Source of the DNA: Straminergon stramineum
Lineage: Eukaryota; Streptophyta; Bryopsida; Hypnales; Calliergonaceae
Direction of reading: 5' to 3'
NCBI GenBank assembly: GCA_963920665.1
Contig: OY987269.1
Location: forward strand, 11,100,501-11,164,500
Length of the DNA: 64,000 nucleotides
The translations under genes were made by a program, and so were the position numbers. Numbering within the stretch: position 1 is the stretch's first letter; every line of letters starts with the position of its first letter. Positions 11,653-20,925 of this stretch are shown piece by piece. A model generated the notes under the pieces. The model worked only from the letters and a program-made list of their open reading frames with translations, was not told where the DNA came from and made no database searches.

Positions 11653-11963
11653 AGCTTGGTGTCGTTTCCAAAGGAAGTGGAGAACTTGTCTTCCTTGACT
11701 AGTCTCGATTTCCAAGAGTGTTGAAGTTTGGTGTCTTTGCTAGAGGAAGTGGGGATCTTGTCTTCCTTGACTAGTTTTGATTTGAGATGGTGTTCGAGCG
11801 TGACATCCTTGCCAAATGAAGTGGGGAGCTTGACTTCCTTGACTAGTCTCAATTTAACTCTTTGTACAAGCTTGGCATCGTTGCCAGAGGAAGTGGGGAT
11901 TTTGTCTTCCTTGACTAGTTTTGATTTGAGATGGTGTTCGAGCTTGGCGTCCTTGCTAGAGGT
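9307..11963 (+). repeat. 72-bp tandem array encoding 24-aa LRRs
   Basis: From 9307 the sequence repeats every 72 bp with no length change. There are 32 full units to 11610, and the register is kept through unit 36 and a partial unit 37 ending near 11963. Each unit encodes a plant LRR with an invariant cysteine ladder (xLxxC) and an SLPxEVGNLSSLTSL-type core. Variation is concentrated at unit residue 9 (Y, D, N, G, I, F, H), residues 11-12 (SE, RE, RG, WR, SF, NE), the A/V of LASLP and the K/Q of PKEVG. Units also share synonymous variants such as TCA/TCC and CAG/CAA. Nearly every unit carries AAGCTT and ACTAGT. Units after 11610 are visibly more diverged. Confidence 0.95.
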
Positions 11964-11997
11964 TCTACTTAAAGGAGAAGGTCATAAGCCTTCTTAA
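11653..11997 (+). pseudogene. In-frame LRR continuation beyond the stop
   Basis: Units 33-37 continue in the same reading frame and 72-bp register after the TGA at 11650-11652. A second TGA lies exactly one unit later at 11722-11724. Both replace a serine codon TCA in the TGT-TCA-AGC context. After them the frame stays open to a stop at 11995-11997, ending in LEVLLKGEGHKPS, which is probably the ancestral C-terminus. The last units are more diverged than the rest of the array. I read this as the original 3' end of the PNL gene, cut off by two stop mutations. Readthrough or a shorter functional protein cannot be excluded. Confidence 0.75.
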
Positions 11998-12119
11998 GAC
12001 TTTTGAGAAGACTTTGTTTCTTCATGCTAGCATCTGGTGACATCAATCCTGGATGGCTGCAAACCCAAATGGTACCATGTTAGTGTTTTCGAACATGGAA
12101 GTCACCATACAAAGAAAGA

Positions 12120-15100
12120 ATTAAAAAAGTGCCAGTTTACTGACTGAATTTTTCTTTCCGAGTGAATTTTCGAGGCACGACGGGCATTTCATCTGGATCC
12201 TACGAAACCAGATTTGCTGGTGGTGGTGGTGTTGCTGCCTTGGACGTAGTGGACTTCTTCATTAGTTTGAGGATGGTATAAAAAATGTCCTTATTGTCCT
12301 CCAAGGCCACAATGTGGTGGCTTGTTCCATGACAAGTTATTATGGATGCACCCATAGGCAAGGAAATTCAAATATATTAGTTGAGAAATAAAAATAGTAG
12401 AATGATTACAACCAAACATAGAGACAGTAGAGTAATTGAATTGAATATTGACCTGTGGATGCCGTGCAGTCAAGAATCACATCTCCTTTGACCCTTGTAG
12501 CTTCAACGAGGATTTGAAAGAATCGTGGATCTCTTTCATGAGCCCCCCGCTAAGGCTTTCCGTCATTCATGGCCATGTCATCCGGGTGGGTGTAGTTCAT
12601 CACCATGTCATCTTGTGCAATGTCGACACCGGCCTTGACCATCATGGTCGTGTGTTTGAAAGAAAAATTGGATTTCCCTTTCATGCCTTAGTCCTTTACC
12701 ACAAGGGTGATTCCAAATTTTTGCATCTACACAAGCATCTAGGACAGGTGTACAATCATGAGAATTGAGAAGAATGTAATGCATTTTGAAGTGCTATTTG
12801 AAGTATGAGAAAGAAAATGGAATTTATTGTCTTTGTTTTGTCTACAGTTGAGGTCAAGTCGTCAAGTGCATGCGGTTCATCCCCATCTACTCCTTCTTCT
12901 TCACTGTGTTGTACGTTTCATAGAATCCAGCAATATCTAACTTTGCTTTGGCACTCCACAAATACTATAAGAAATTGAGTAAAACAATGATTGTAAAAAA
13001 TGACTTTGTAGCAGTCATAGTGGACATTTACGACTGCAAAATGACTTGGGGGTCCTGTAGTCATTTCGGACAAGTCATTTCTATAAATGACTGTGGGTGT
13101 ATTATCACCATCCATTGTTGCCTTGGATGTAGAAATGGATGAAAAAGGATTGAGGTCACAGTTGATAAAGAAAAGAGGGTTAAGGAAATGGCTAATGTCG
13201 TGCCATGTGGAAAGTAATGGCCCCTTACTTTTGACATGGACTTCCATGTGTCCAGTCATTTCCGTGTCGTGCTCAAGTTGTAGCTCACCCGTCATAGATC
13301 TGACATGGACTTCCACGTGTCCAGTCATTTTTGAGTCATTCAGAAGTTGGGGTAATCCTTGGAGAATTTGACATGGACAGACACGTTGGAAGTCATATAG
13401 GAGTCATTTTGAAGTTGAATCTTAGTTGCACTTCATCTAATTTATTGTGACATGTCACTAGTCATGTACAAGTTGTGTTGGAGTGAAGTAGAATTTAGTG
13501 CAGCCAACGTCACGGATGATGTCAGAAGTTGTGGTTTAGTCATTTTGAAGTGACCATGACATTTGGATAGAGAGATGTAGCGCCCACTATCTGAATAGTA
13601 GTCATTTCGTAGTCATGAAGGGGTTCATTCTCAGTTGGAGTTCAGTCATTCTTTAGCAATAAGTAGCCTCTTAGAAGAAATTCAGTCTTTATGAAGTTGT
13701 GCTCATGTCCTATGAACAAGTTTCATTTCATGGCTACATCCACTACAACATGCAAGGACGACTAAAGAAAATACAACCTCCTACTCACCACAATACTATG
13801 TCGCATACAAAGAAGACTTCAAAGAGACTATTTCTAAAGTGCCACATTGAATTCATGACACTACATTTCCTATTTACACAACGTATCTACCACTGCCAAA
13901 TCAAAGTAATTCTTATTTAGAGAAAGTTGGGAAGGCCATTCCGTGTTTCAAGGAGCATGGGCTAGTGAAGGTCTCCATATTTACAAGAACACAACTTGCA
14001 ATTATGAAAGTTCCAATGTTGGTACTACTTCCTATCGCAAAGCAATCACCATGAAGCATAATTCTGTATCAAGATGAAGATTTCACATACTCTTGGTCCC
14101 ATATAATGGGTGACCCTTTTGCATGTTGAATGTGCATCATGTTTGCTGCGTCATTGGGATACATGAGCGCCACATTCGCTTGAAGAATGTCTCGGACATC
14201 CACCTTCAACCAAGACTCTGGAATGTCCTTGAAGTGAAACTGGTAGTGACTTAGCAAATTACTCACAGTCCCCGTTGCCACTTTTTGCCTCATAGCCCGT
14301 GGATTCATTAGGATCACTTCGTCACCTACGTTTACCTGCAACAAGCAATTACTTAGGCAATTAATGGATGTACTAAGTGCTTAAAGATAAATGCAACAAA
14401 TACACTACTGTGAGCTTACTATATGGCTACTTGTAAATGACTTGGACGTGACTAGAGTCGAAGGAGACTAATGCAGTACTCGAGCATTCGCAATCACAGT
14501 ACAAAGGCTTGAATATGCATCCATTGATTCACTGTACTCCTGGGTAGACCGGTTTCAATGCAACGATAGAATTGTACTACAACAAAGGTTTCATGGTGGC
14601 ATAACACTAGGTACTAATGAATGAGATGCTTTAGGTGGTATAGACTTAGGGCTACATAGAACTTGCAAGATTCGGGAGACAGTTCTTTTGATTTCGGGGT
14701 TCCTCTCCACTTCTTCCCTGGGGTGAATTGACGCGAGGCTGCATAGCACAATGTGCTCATTGCAAAATTCACTACCAACAGCATCCACTGCACGGACATG
14801 AAAACCAATACAATGTCCTACATCTTTTGAGTTCTAATACTATTCAAAAGTACAAATGCGCTCAATTATTCTACGGACCACCTACATGCCATCCACGCAG
14901 CACTCCCTATACCATGAATTACAATTCAGTGCAAATGCTGGAGGACCACTGGATCAATCTTCAAGAAGAACCGAAGTCCGCATGACTACTAAATGACATT
15001 GACACGATTGAAACACAACTTCTACGCGAAGAAATGACTTTGCGCTCACTTCTAAATGACCTCATAGTGACAATAGGCACACTAATCCAGCCCAATGAAA

Positions 15101-15365
15101 AAAAGGTAGGAGGTAGCACGACCTTACCTTCTTCGATGGTCCATCACATTTTTGGCCTGCGATAGATGCTCCATTTGATTTGCTCTCCCACTTCTGCATC
15201 CCTCTCTACATGCATAGAGACCAGTTGTTAGATACCAAATGGAACTAAAGGTGAGGGGATGCTCCGGAGCTAAAGCTCGTAGTTTGTCAATCCCCTCACC
15301 TTCCAAAACATCCATAAATTCATATGCGGTTCCGCTTTTGCGTTTTTGTATCATTAGAGCCATTG
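12120..15365 (-). mobile_element. Decayed transposon gene with methyltransferase-like segment
   Basis: The minus strand carries disconnected protein-like pieces in one order. 15363-15124 has an open frame (DVLEGEGIDKLRALAPEHPL). 14344-14069 reads VGDEVILMNPRAMRQKVA and ends GSPIIWDQ, resembling a segment found in plant DNA-transposon proteins. 12640-12450 reads GAHERDPRFFQIL then GDVILDCTASTG. 12370-12130 reads HHIVALEDNKDIFYTILK. The last two resemble SAM-methyltransferase motif I and the acidic motif after it. An in-frame TAG precedes GAHERDP, and the chain is broken by stops and probably an intron after CTASTG. I infer a dead element. Termini were not found. Confidence is good that it is transposon-derived and lower for the family. 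Confidence 0.5.
12985..13660. repeat. Cluster of GTCATTT motifs and ~75-bp direct repeats
   Basis: GTCATTT or AAATGAC recurs many times between about 12985 and 13660, with more near 14430 and 14990-15070. Three longer imperfect copies of a TGACATGGACTTCCACGTG-type block begin near 13235, 13298 and 13368. Such short-motif clusters are typical of subterminal regions of CACTA-like DNA transposons, so they may belong to the decayed element around them. Confidence 0.5.
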
Positions 15366-15497
15366 ATTCGTTGACAATTTGAAGGTACTTTGAACAGAAC
15401 GAAGCAATGTTTGTACACTTCCAACATCGGCCACAAGTATTGTTTGAGTTATTCCTTGTCGTTAGCCAAAGTACGCAACCACTTCACATAAAATGGA

Positions 15498-16819
15498 TGT
15501 CACGCCTCTATCTCCTTGGGGTGCCCGAAGTGCCTTAGTGAGCAATGGGGGACCTTGGAGGTGACTTCCCAAGCCTTGCAATAGGCTAAGAAGGGAGAAA
15601 TGAGAGACTCTCGAGCAAACAAGGCGCAATAGTGCTTTGGTCAAGAAGAACATTGTAACATGCCATACATTCTTGGAAAGCTCTTGAGAAGACGCTTCTA
15701 TCCGTCGAAAGAACACGTGATTTGGACTAGGAGGCTAGAAGTTATGAACATTCAAAGTTGGGGGTGTTCTGGTGGCGCCGGGACACTCAAAGGCTAGGTG
15801 TGAGGGGTTCTCAATGAATCACTCAACAAAGCATGGCATGTAGCATATCATTGAAAAGATACAAAGACAAGGAATCTAGAATGCCAAGCATCACGAGGTT
15901 CTAAGACATGAGCCAAAATTTGTGGCCAAGAGAAGGGCCATGGTGAAGGTGTGACGCCACTCTCGATGGTCCCGAATCTTTGGAGGGCCATAACTTTGCA
16001 AAAACTTGTCCAAATGGGACAAGTGAGTTGTCCATCGGCATCTACTTGTCGCGTAGATATTAAAAATGGGCTCGCATGTAGGATTTGAAGCCTTGACGAC
16101 AATGTGACGCTGTTTGGAAGTTTAGGAGTCCAAGCGGAGGTAGAACTTGGCGGTTTAGGTTGGAAACAGGTGGTTTTCCAAAACCCAAGGAGGTTTGGGA
16201 AGTTGCTTTGATCCACAAGGGGGGGGGGGGGGTCTACTGAATCCTATAGAGAATCCTATAGGAGGGGTTGGTCTCCCTCCTCCCTCCCTCTTAGAACTTT
16301 GGTGAGTCCCGGTGACTCATGGTTGGTGATGTAACTTCACCACCGGCTTCAAGGCTCCTTGAGACACTTGAGTGTGTGTCCCGGGGCACCGGTTGGTTGG
16401 AGTCCCGCTCCTTGCTAGGCCCTTGGCAATGTGTCTCGAGTTGTGAGTTCCAGTTAGTGTTGGTGTAAGAGTAGGAAGTACGAAAAAGGGGCTAGTATGA
16501 AGTGGGGTGACAACCAAAGGCCGTTAGGACCGTGGTGAGTAGTGCCACCATGAGTCCTAGCACAGTAAGATGGAAGTTCCGTCCCATGTTACCAAGTGAC
16601 ATGCCAAGTGCTATGAGTGGAGTGCGTGCTAGTAGTTCCGGGTACTAGGATTTAGTAATGTGAGCTAGAAATGAGAACTAATGCTGTGAGTGCGTGGTAT
16701 GTGCAATGTTAATTAGTTAGGCCTAAGTGATACCGGTATTGAAGCGTAGTGAGCCCTAAAAGCTATGAAGGGTTCTTGAAGTCTCGTTGAAGTTGTAAGA
16801 AGTTACTAGGGCTGCGACA
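15498..16819 (+). mobile_element. LTR of a retrotransposon, complete copy
   Basis: The copy starts TGTCACGCC and ends GCTGCGACA (TG...CA with short inverted termini), 1322 bp. It aligns end to end with the solo LTR at 40060-41374. Bases 15498-16470 are nearly identical to the inverted copy at 18341-19308. A run of 14 G lies at about 16219-16232. Immediate flanks (ATGGA and TTAGG) do not form a target duplication, so this is part of a rearranged cluster. Confidence 0.75.
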
Positions 16820-16859
16820 TTAGGAGTCCCGAGCGATCAGAACACTATGGCACTCTTAT

Positions 16860-18300
16860 CCAAATGAATTAGGGGGCGTGTTGTCAGAAGTTGCATCCAT
16901 AGGTTCAAAGAATGCGAGAATCCGAGTTGGGAGTAAAAAATTATGGCTCTTCAAAGCTAGTAGTGTCCCGGCCGCATCTTGAGGCATAGGGATGTGGAAA
17001 ACAAGGTTTGAGAGGATTTTCTTGAGCCAAATAGGATATGTTGCATATCATTGAAAATATAAGGAGAAAAGATTTCTAAAATGTTAAGGCTCATGAGGAG
17101 ATGAGCTGTGAGCTAAAAGTTATGGGCATCCAAAGAAGGTGGAGTCCTGGAGAATTACACCTCCTAGGGGACTCGTACATTTGGAGGGCCATAACTTCCT
17201 CAATACTTGTCGTATTGGAGAAAGTGAATAGTCCACAATGATCTAGGAAAAATGTAAATCACAAAAATGAGCCCACACTTGGGATTTGGAGCTTGGAGCT
17301 AAATGCTATCCCAATAGAAAGATCGAGAATCTTTGGAGGTCCGGTTTTGGAGAAACCACTTGGAATTGGGTGGTCTTCCAAGATGTGGAGCATCTTGGAG
17401 GGTCCTGGTAACCTCTAGTATGGGGGGAGGGGGGCTATTGAATCGTATAGAGAGTACTATGAGGAGGAGTGGTCTCCCTCCTCACTCCCGGATGGTGCCA
17501 TGGTGAGTCTTAGTGGCCCTGGGTGGTGAGGTTAGTGTTGGAGCCTCAACACCACTTATGTGTTACCATGGAGTGCTTGTGCACTCCTTGATACCGATTG
17601 GGTGGTGTCCGACTTCACACTAGGCCATACTGTGAGTTCCGTTTGGTGAGTTCCGTTTGGTGAATCCCGATTAGTAAGTCCTAAAATTAGTTGGGTCTCA
17701 TTCAAGGGCGGTTAGCACTGGTGGGAGTAGTGCCTCCACCGAGTGCTTAGACATCAATGGAAGTTCCATCCCATGTCATCAAATCACATGCCTGATGTCT
17801 TGTGGGAGTTAAGTGTTGGAATCACTATAACAAAACATGTTAAAAAAAACCACACTCAAAATTGAGTGTGGTTTTTTATACCACTTTTTTGTATAGGCCC
17901 ACTACGTGTGCAACCAACGTTTTTTGCAATTTCCCGTTGCAATTTTGGGAATTTTGGGGCATGTGATATACCATTGGAAAGGTATATTTTTATACCTTTT
18001 CAATGGTATATCACATGCCTCAAAATTCTCAAAATTGCAATGAGAAATTGCAAAAGAAGCTAACAACCCACTACGTGCGTATGCACAAAAACATGACAAA
18101 AAGAACCGTAGTCAATTTTGACTACGGTTTTTTTACCATGTTTTGTTATAGTGAATGGAAGTATTGGAAGTCACAGAGGATTGAGGAACCCCATGACTTG
18201 AATTGGAACCTAACATTGTCAATGTGTGGTATATGCAATGTTAGGAGAGCGTAACCCTTGATGTCACTAAAGGATTAAGTTGCTCCGGAAAGCACTAAAA
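16860..18300 (+). mobile_element. Diverged LTR-related copy, same orientation
   Basis: Reading from about 16880, the same landmarks as the neighbouring LTR recur in order but diverged. These are TTCAAAGAATGCGAGAA, TTATGGGCATCC, GGAGGGCCATAACTT, GCCCACACTTGGGATTTG, TATAGAGAGTACTATGAGGAGGAG and CTCCCTCCTCACTCC. A 331-bp CACTA-type element is inserted in it (17823-18153). No clear termini were found, so the boundaries are approximate. Confidence 0.6.
17823..18153. mobile_element. Fold-back MITE with CACTA-type ends
   Basis: 331 bp bounded by CACTATAACAAAACATG and its inverse, flanked by the 3-bp direct repeat AAT (17820-17822 and 18154-18156). Terminal CACTA plus a 3-bp duplication is the signature of CACTA/En-Spm transposons. 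The arms (about 165 bp each) are inverted repeats along almost their full length, meeting near 17985. Each arm holds a perfect subterminal hairpin: 17850-17871 (stem CCACACTCAA) and 18106-18127 (stem CCGTAGTCAA). It has no coding capacity. A decayed half copy lies at 51184-51342. Confidence 0.85.
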
Positions 18301-18340
18301 ATTGAACTTAAAGTGGTAAGTGTCACTATGGAGCGCGACA

Positions 18341-19308
18341 CTCACACCAATACTAACCGGAACTCACAACTCGAGACACATTGCCAAGGGCCTAGCAAGG
18401 AGCGGGACTCCAACCAACCGGTGCCCCGGGACACACACTCAAGTGTCTCAAGGAGCCTTGAAGCCGGTGGTGAAGTTACATCACCAACCATGAGTCACCG
18501 GGACTCACCAAAGTTCTAAGAGGGAGGGAGGAGGGAGACCAACCCCTCCTATAGGATTCTCTATAGGATTCAATAGACCCCCCCCCCTTGTGGATCAAAG
18601 CAACTTCCCAAACCTCCTTGGGTTTTGGAAAACCACCTGTTTCCAACCTAAACCGCCAAGTTCTACCTCCGCTTGGACTCCTAAACTTCCAAACAGCGTC
18701 ACATTGTCGTCAAGGCTTCAAATCCTACATGCGAGCCCATTTTTAATATCTACGCGACAAGTAGATGCCGATGGACAACTCACTTGTCCCATTTGGACAA
18801 GTTTTTGCAAAGTTATGGCCCTCCAAAGATTCGGGACCATCGAGAGTGGCGTCACACCTTCACCATGGCCCTTCTCTTGGCCACAAATTTTGGCTCATGT
18901 CTTAGAACCTCGTGATGCTTGGCATTCTAGATTCCTTGTCTTTGTATCTTTTCAATGATATGCTACATGCCATGCTTTGTTGAGTGATTCATTGAGAACC
19001 CCTCACACCTAGCCTTTGAGTGTCCCGGCGCCACCAGAACACCCCCAACTTTGAATGTTCATAACTTCTAGCCTCCTAGTCCAAATCACGTGTTCTTTCG
19101 ACGGATAGAAGCGTCTTCTCAAGAGCTTTCCAAGAATGTATGGCATGTTACAATGTTCTTCTTGACCAAAGCACTATTGCGCCTTGTTTGCTCGAGAGTC
19201 TCTCATTTCTCCCTTCTTAGCCTATTGCAAGGCTTGGGAAGTCACCTCCAAGGTCCCCCATTGCTCACTAAGGCACTTCGGGCACCCCAAGGAGATAGAG
19301 GCGTGACA
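18341..19308 (-). mobile_element. Truncated inverted LTR copy
   Basis: The reverse complement of 15498-16470. The open frames in the two arms encode the same peptides, so divergence is very low. The homopolymer differs (10 C here, 14 G there) and there is at least one substitution nearby. It begins at the LTR terminus (19308) and stops at about 18341, where homology to the other arm ends. The missing part is the 3' ~350 bp of the LTR. Confidence 0.75.
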
Positions 19309-19624
19309 GAACTTGTCTTCCTTGACCAATCTTGATTTGGGAGAGGGTTCAAGCTTGGCGTCTTTGCCAAAGGAAGTGGGGAATTTGTCTCTTTTGACTA
19401 CTCTCAATTTTGATGGGTGTTGAAGCTTGGCATCCTTGCCAAAGGAAGTGGGGAATTTGTCTTCCTTAACTAGTCTAAATTTGAGACAATGTTCAAGCTT
19501 GGTGTCCTTACCAAAGGCAGTGGGGAACTTGTCTTCTACGACCACTCTCGATTTGGGTAGGTGTTCAAACTTTGTGTCTTTTCCAAAGGAAGTAGAGACA
19601 CCACTAGAATGCCTATTGAAATGA
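19309..19624 (+). pseudogene. LRR-gene 3' fragment next to an LTR
   Basis: About four LRR units of the same family as the array at 9.3-12 kb, in the same strand sense. They begin immediately after the LTR terminus at 19308. The frame holds PKEVGNLSSLTSLNLRQC and a closing segment PLECLLK before TGA at 19622. One unit carries the same TGT-TGA-AGC stop (19421-19423) seen twice in the PNL tail. The last bases resemble the PNL end (CTAGAATGCCTATTGAAA against CTAGAGGTTCTACTTAAA). This is probably the 3' end of a second PNL paralogue whose 5' part is lost, or a piece displaced by transposon insertion. Confidence 0.75.
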
Positions 19625-19639
19625 AGAGAAACCAACTTC

Positions 19640-20240
19640 TTGTTGGTATGAATAGAGGGGCCTTTTTCTTGGAATAATCATTTTAATGTTTTTGGTTGTG
19701 GATATAATGACATGTGGAAATCGAAATTCTTGTTTCCAACTTAACAAAGGCAACAAACACTTTGAATTTTGATTTTTTTGGAGGGTTTTTTTTCATGATT
19801 TTTGTATTTACCATGTACATGATTTGCATAGATGTTTCATGGGTTGTGGTAGAAGGGTCCAAATATGTGGGGAATTATAGAAAAACGATTCATTTTGAAT
19901 AGAAGTGTAATAGAGAAGAAAATCTAAAACTACATGCAAACTACAACTCCTTATAACTTTCATCTCAAGAATCGAAATGAAATGATTCAAAGCTTTCAAT
20001 TTTTTTTCTAAAAAAGTAATTTTTGATTCAAAGCTTTCATATATTTAGATTGCCAATTCTAAAAAAAAACTACATATCATACAATAACTTTTTAACCATG
20101 TAGTCAAAAGATATGAAAATTGTTGGGCCCTATAGAAAAAACTCATTCACATGTGTGAAAATTTCAAAGAAAAATAAATAAAAATCCCATCTATATTGAG
20201 CTGCCCCAAATAGCTATGTTGCCAAAAAAACACAATTTGG
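19640..20240 (-). repeat. Dispersed repeat, copy 1
   Basis: AT-rich sequence whose reverse complement matches 41395-41900. Shared landmarks are TTTGGCAACAT, CCCAACAATTTTCATA, the AACTTTTTAAC/TATCATACAATAA block, and GAATGATTCAAAGCTT beside ACTTTCATCTC. No protein is recognised. It probably belongs to an old transposable element. Confidence 0.6.
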
Positions 20241-20925
20241 TGCTTTAAAGGTTAAATCTCCATCCTTTATTTTTATTATCAAACATGACAATGATTTATA
20301 ATTTTTTAAATACATGTGCCCTTTTCTTTTTCTATAGCTTGAAGCTGCCCACTTTTTTTTGAGACAATTGAGCATTAAACTGCCTAAGAAAAACACTGGT
20401 AAGAATGCAATGTTAATTATTCATGATAAAAATTGCCAATTGTACTTTATATTATCTGAAATTCTTTGAATGCTACAGTAGGAAATTGTTACAGTCGATA
20501 AGGATGAGTCCATACAAATGCAAAAGAATATTGAAAGCAAAGCCTGGAATTATCACAGAATACTACTTCGATAAACCTCCAGAATGAAACACACTTTACC
20601 TCAAAGAAGCAGTTTAAATGAAGAGCTATCTCAGGAAACAAAAAGCAGTTGCGTGAACGAAGACTCACACTGGACTTTATCCTACAATGATGAAGATGAA
20701 GACTACTCTACAAGGATCCATAAATATGGAAGTTGCTGCTTCGAACCATGATTAACCAGATTGAGTTCTGCATGGAAGCGTGTAATCATCTCCTACCCAG
20801 CAGCAAATGCTAACCTAGTTCGCACTCTGATACTGAGATTGTTTACTAGCTTAGAAGTTGACTCCAGAAATGAATAATACATATAAATTCTATCAGAAGC
20901 GGGCTACGAATTAGAACAGAATTAG

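Noticed and set aside
9307..11963. CRISPR-like or satellite array
   Set aside because: The 72-bp units are contiguous with no spacers, in a plant gene, and encode in-frame LRRs.
16219..18590. Poly-G/poly-C runs (14 and 10) as quadruplex regulators
   Set aside because: They are homopolymer tracts inside LTR copies and vary in length between copies; no regulatory context.
15848..18958. Identical 122-aa open frames at 15848-16216 (-) and 18590-18958 (+)
   Set aside because: They are duplicates because the LTR arms are duplicates. The diverged LTR at 40 kb does not keep the same full frame, and no protein features are seen.
11953..19308. A single 7.3-kb insertion splitting one LRR array
   Set aside because: Not adopted as the main reading: the two LRR edges do not join cleanly (several bases are missing) and both pieces seem to carry their own C-terminal end, which favours two paralogous 3' ends.
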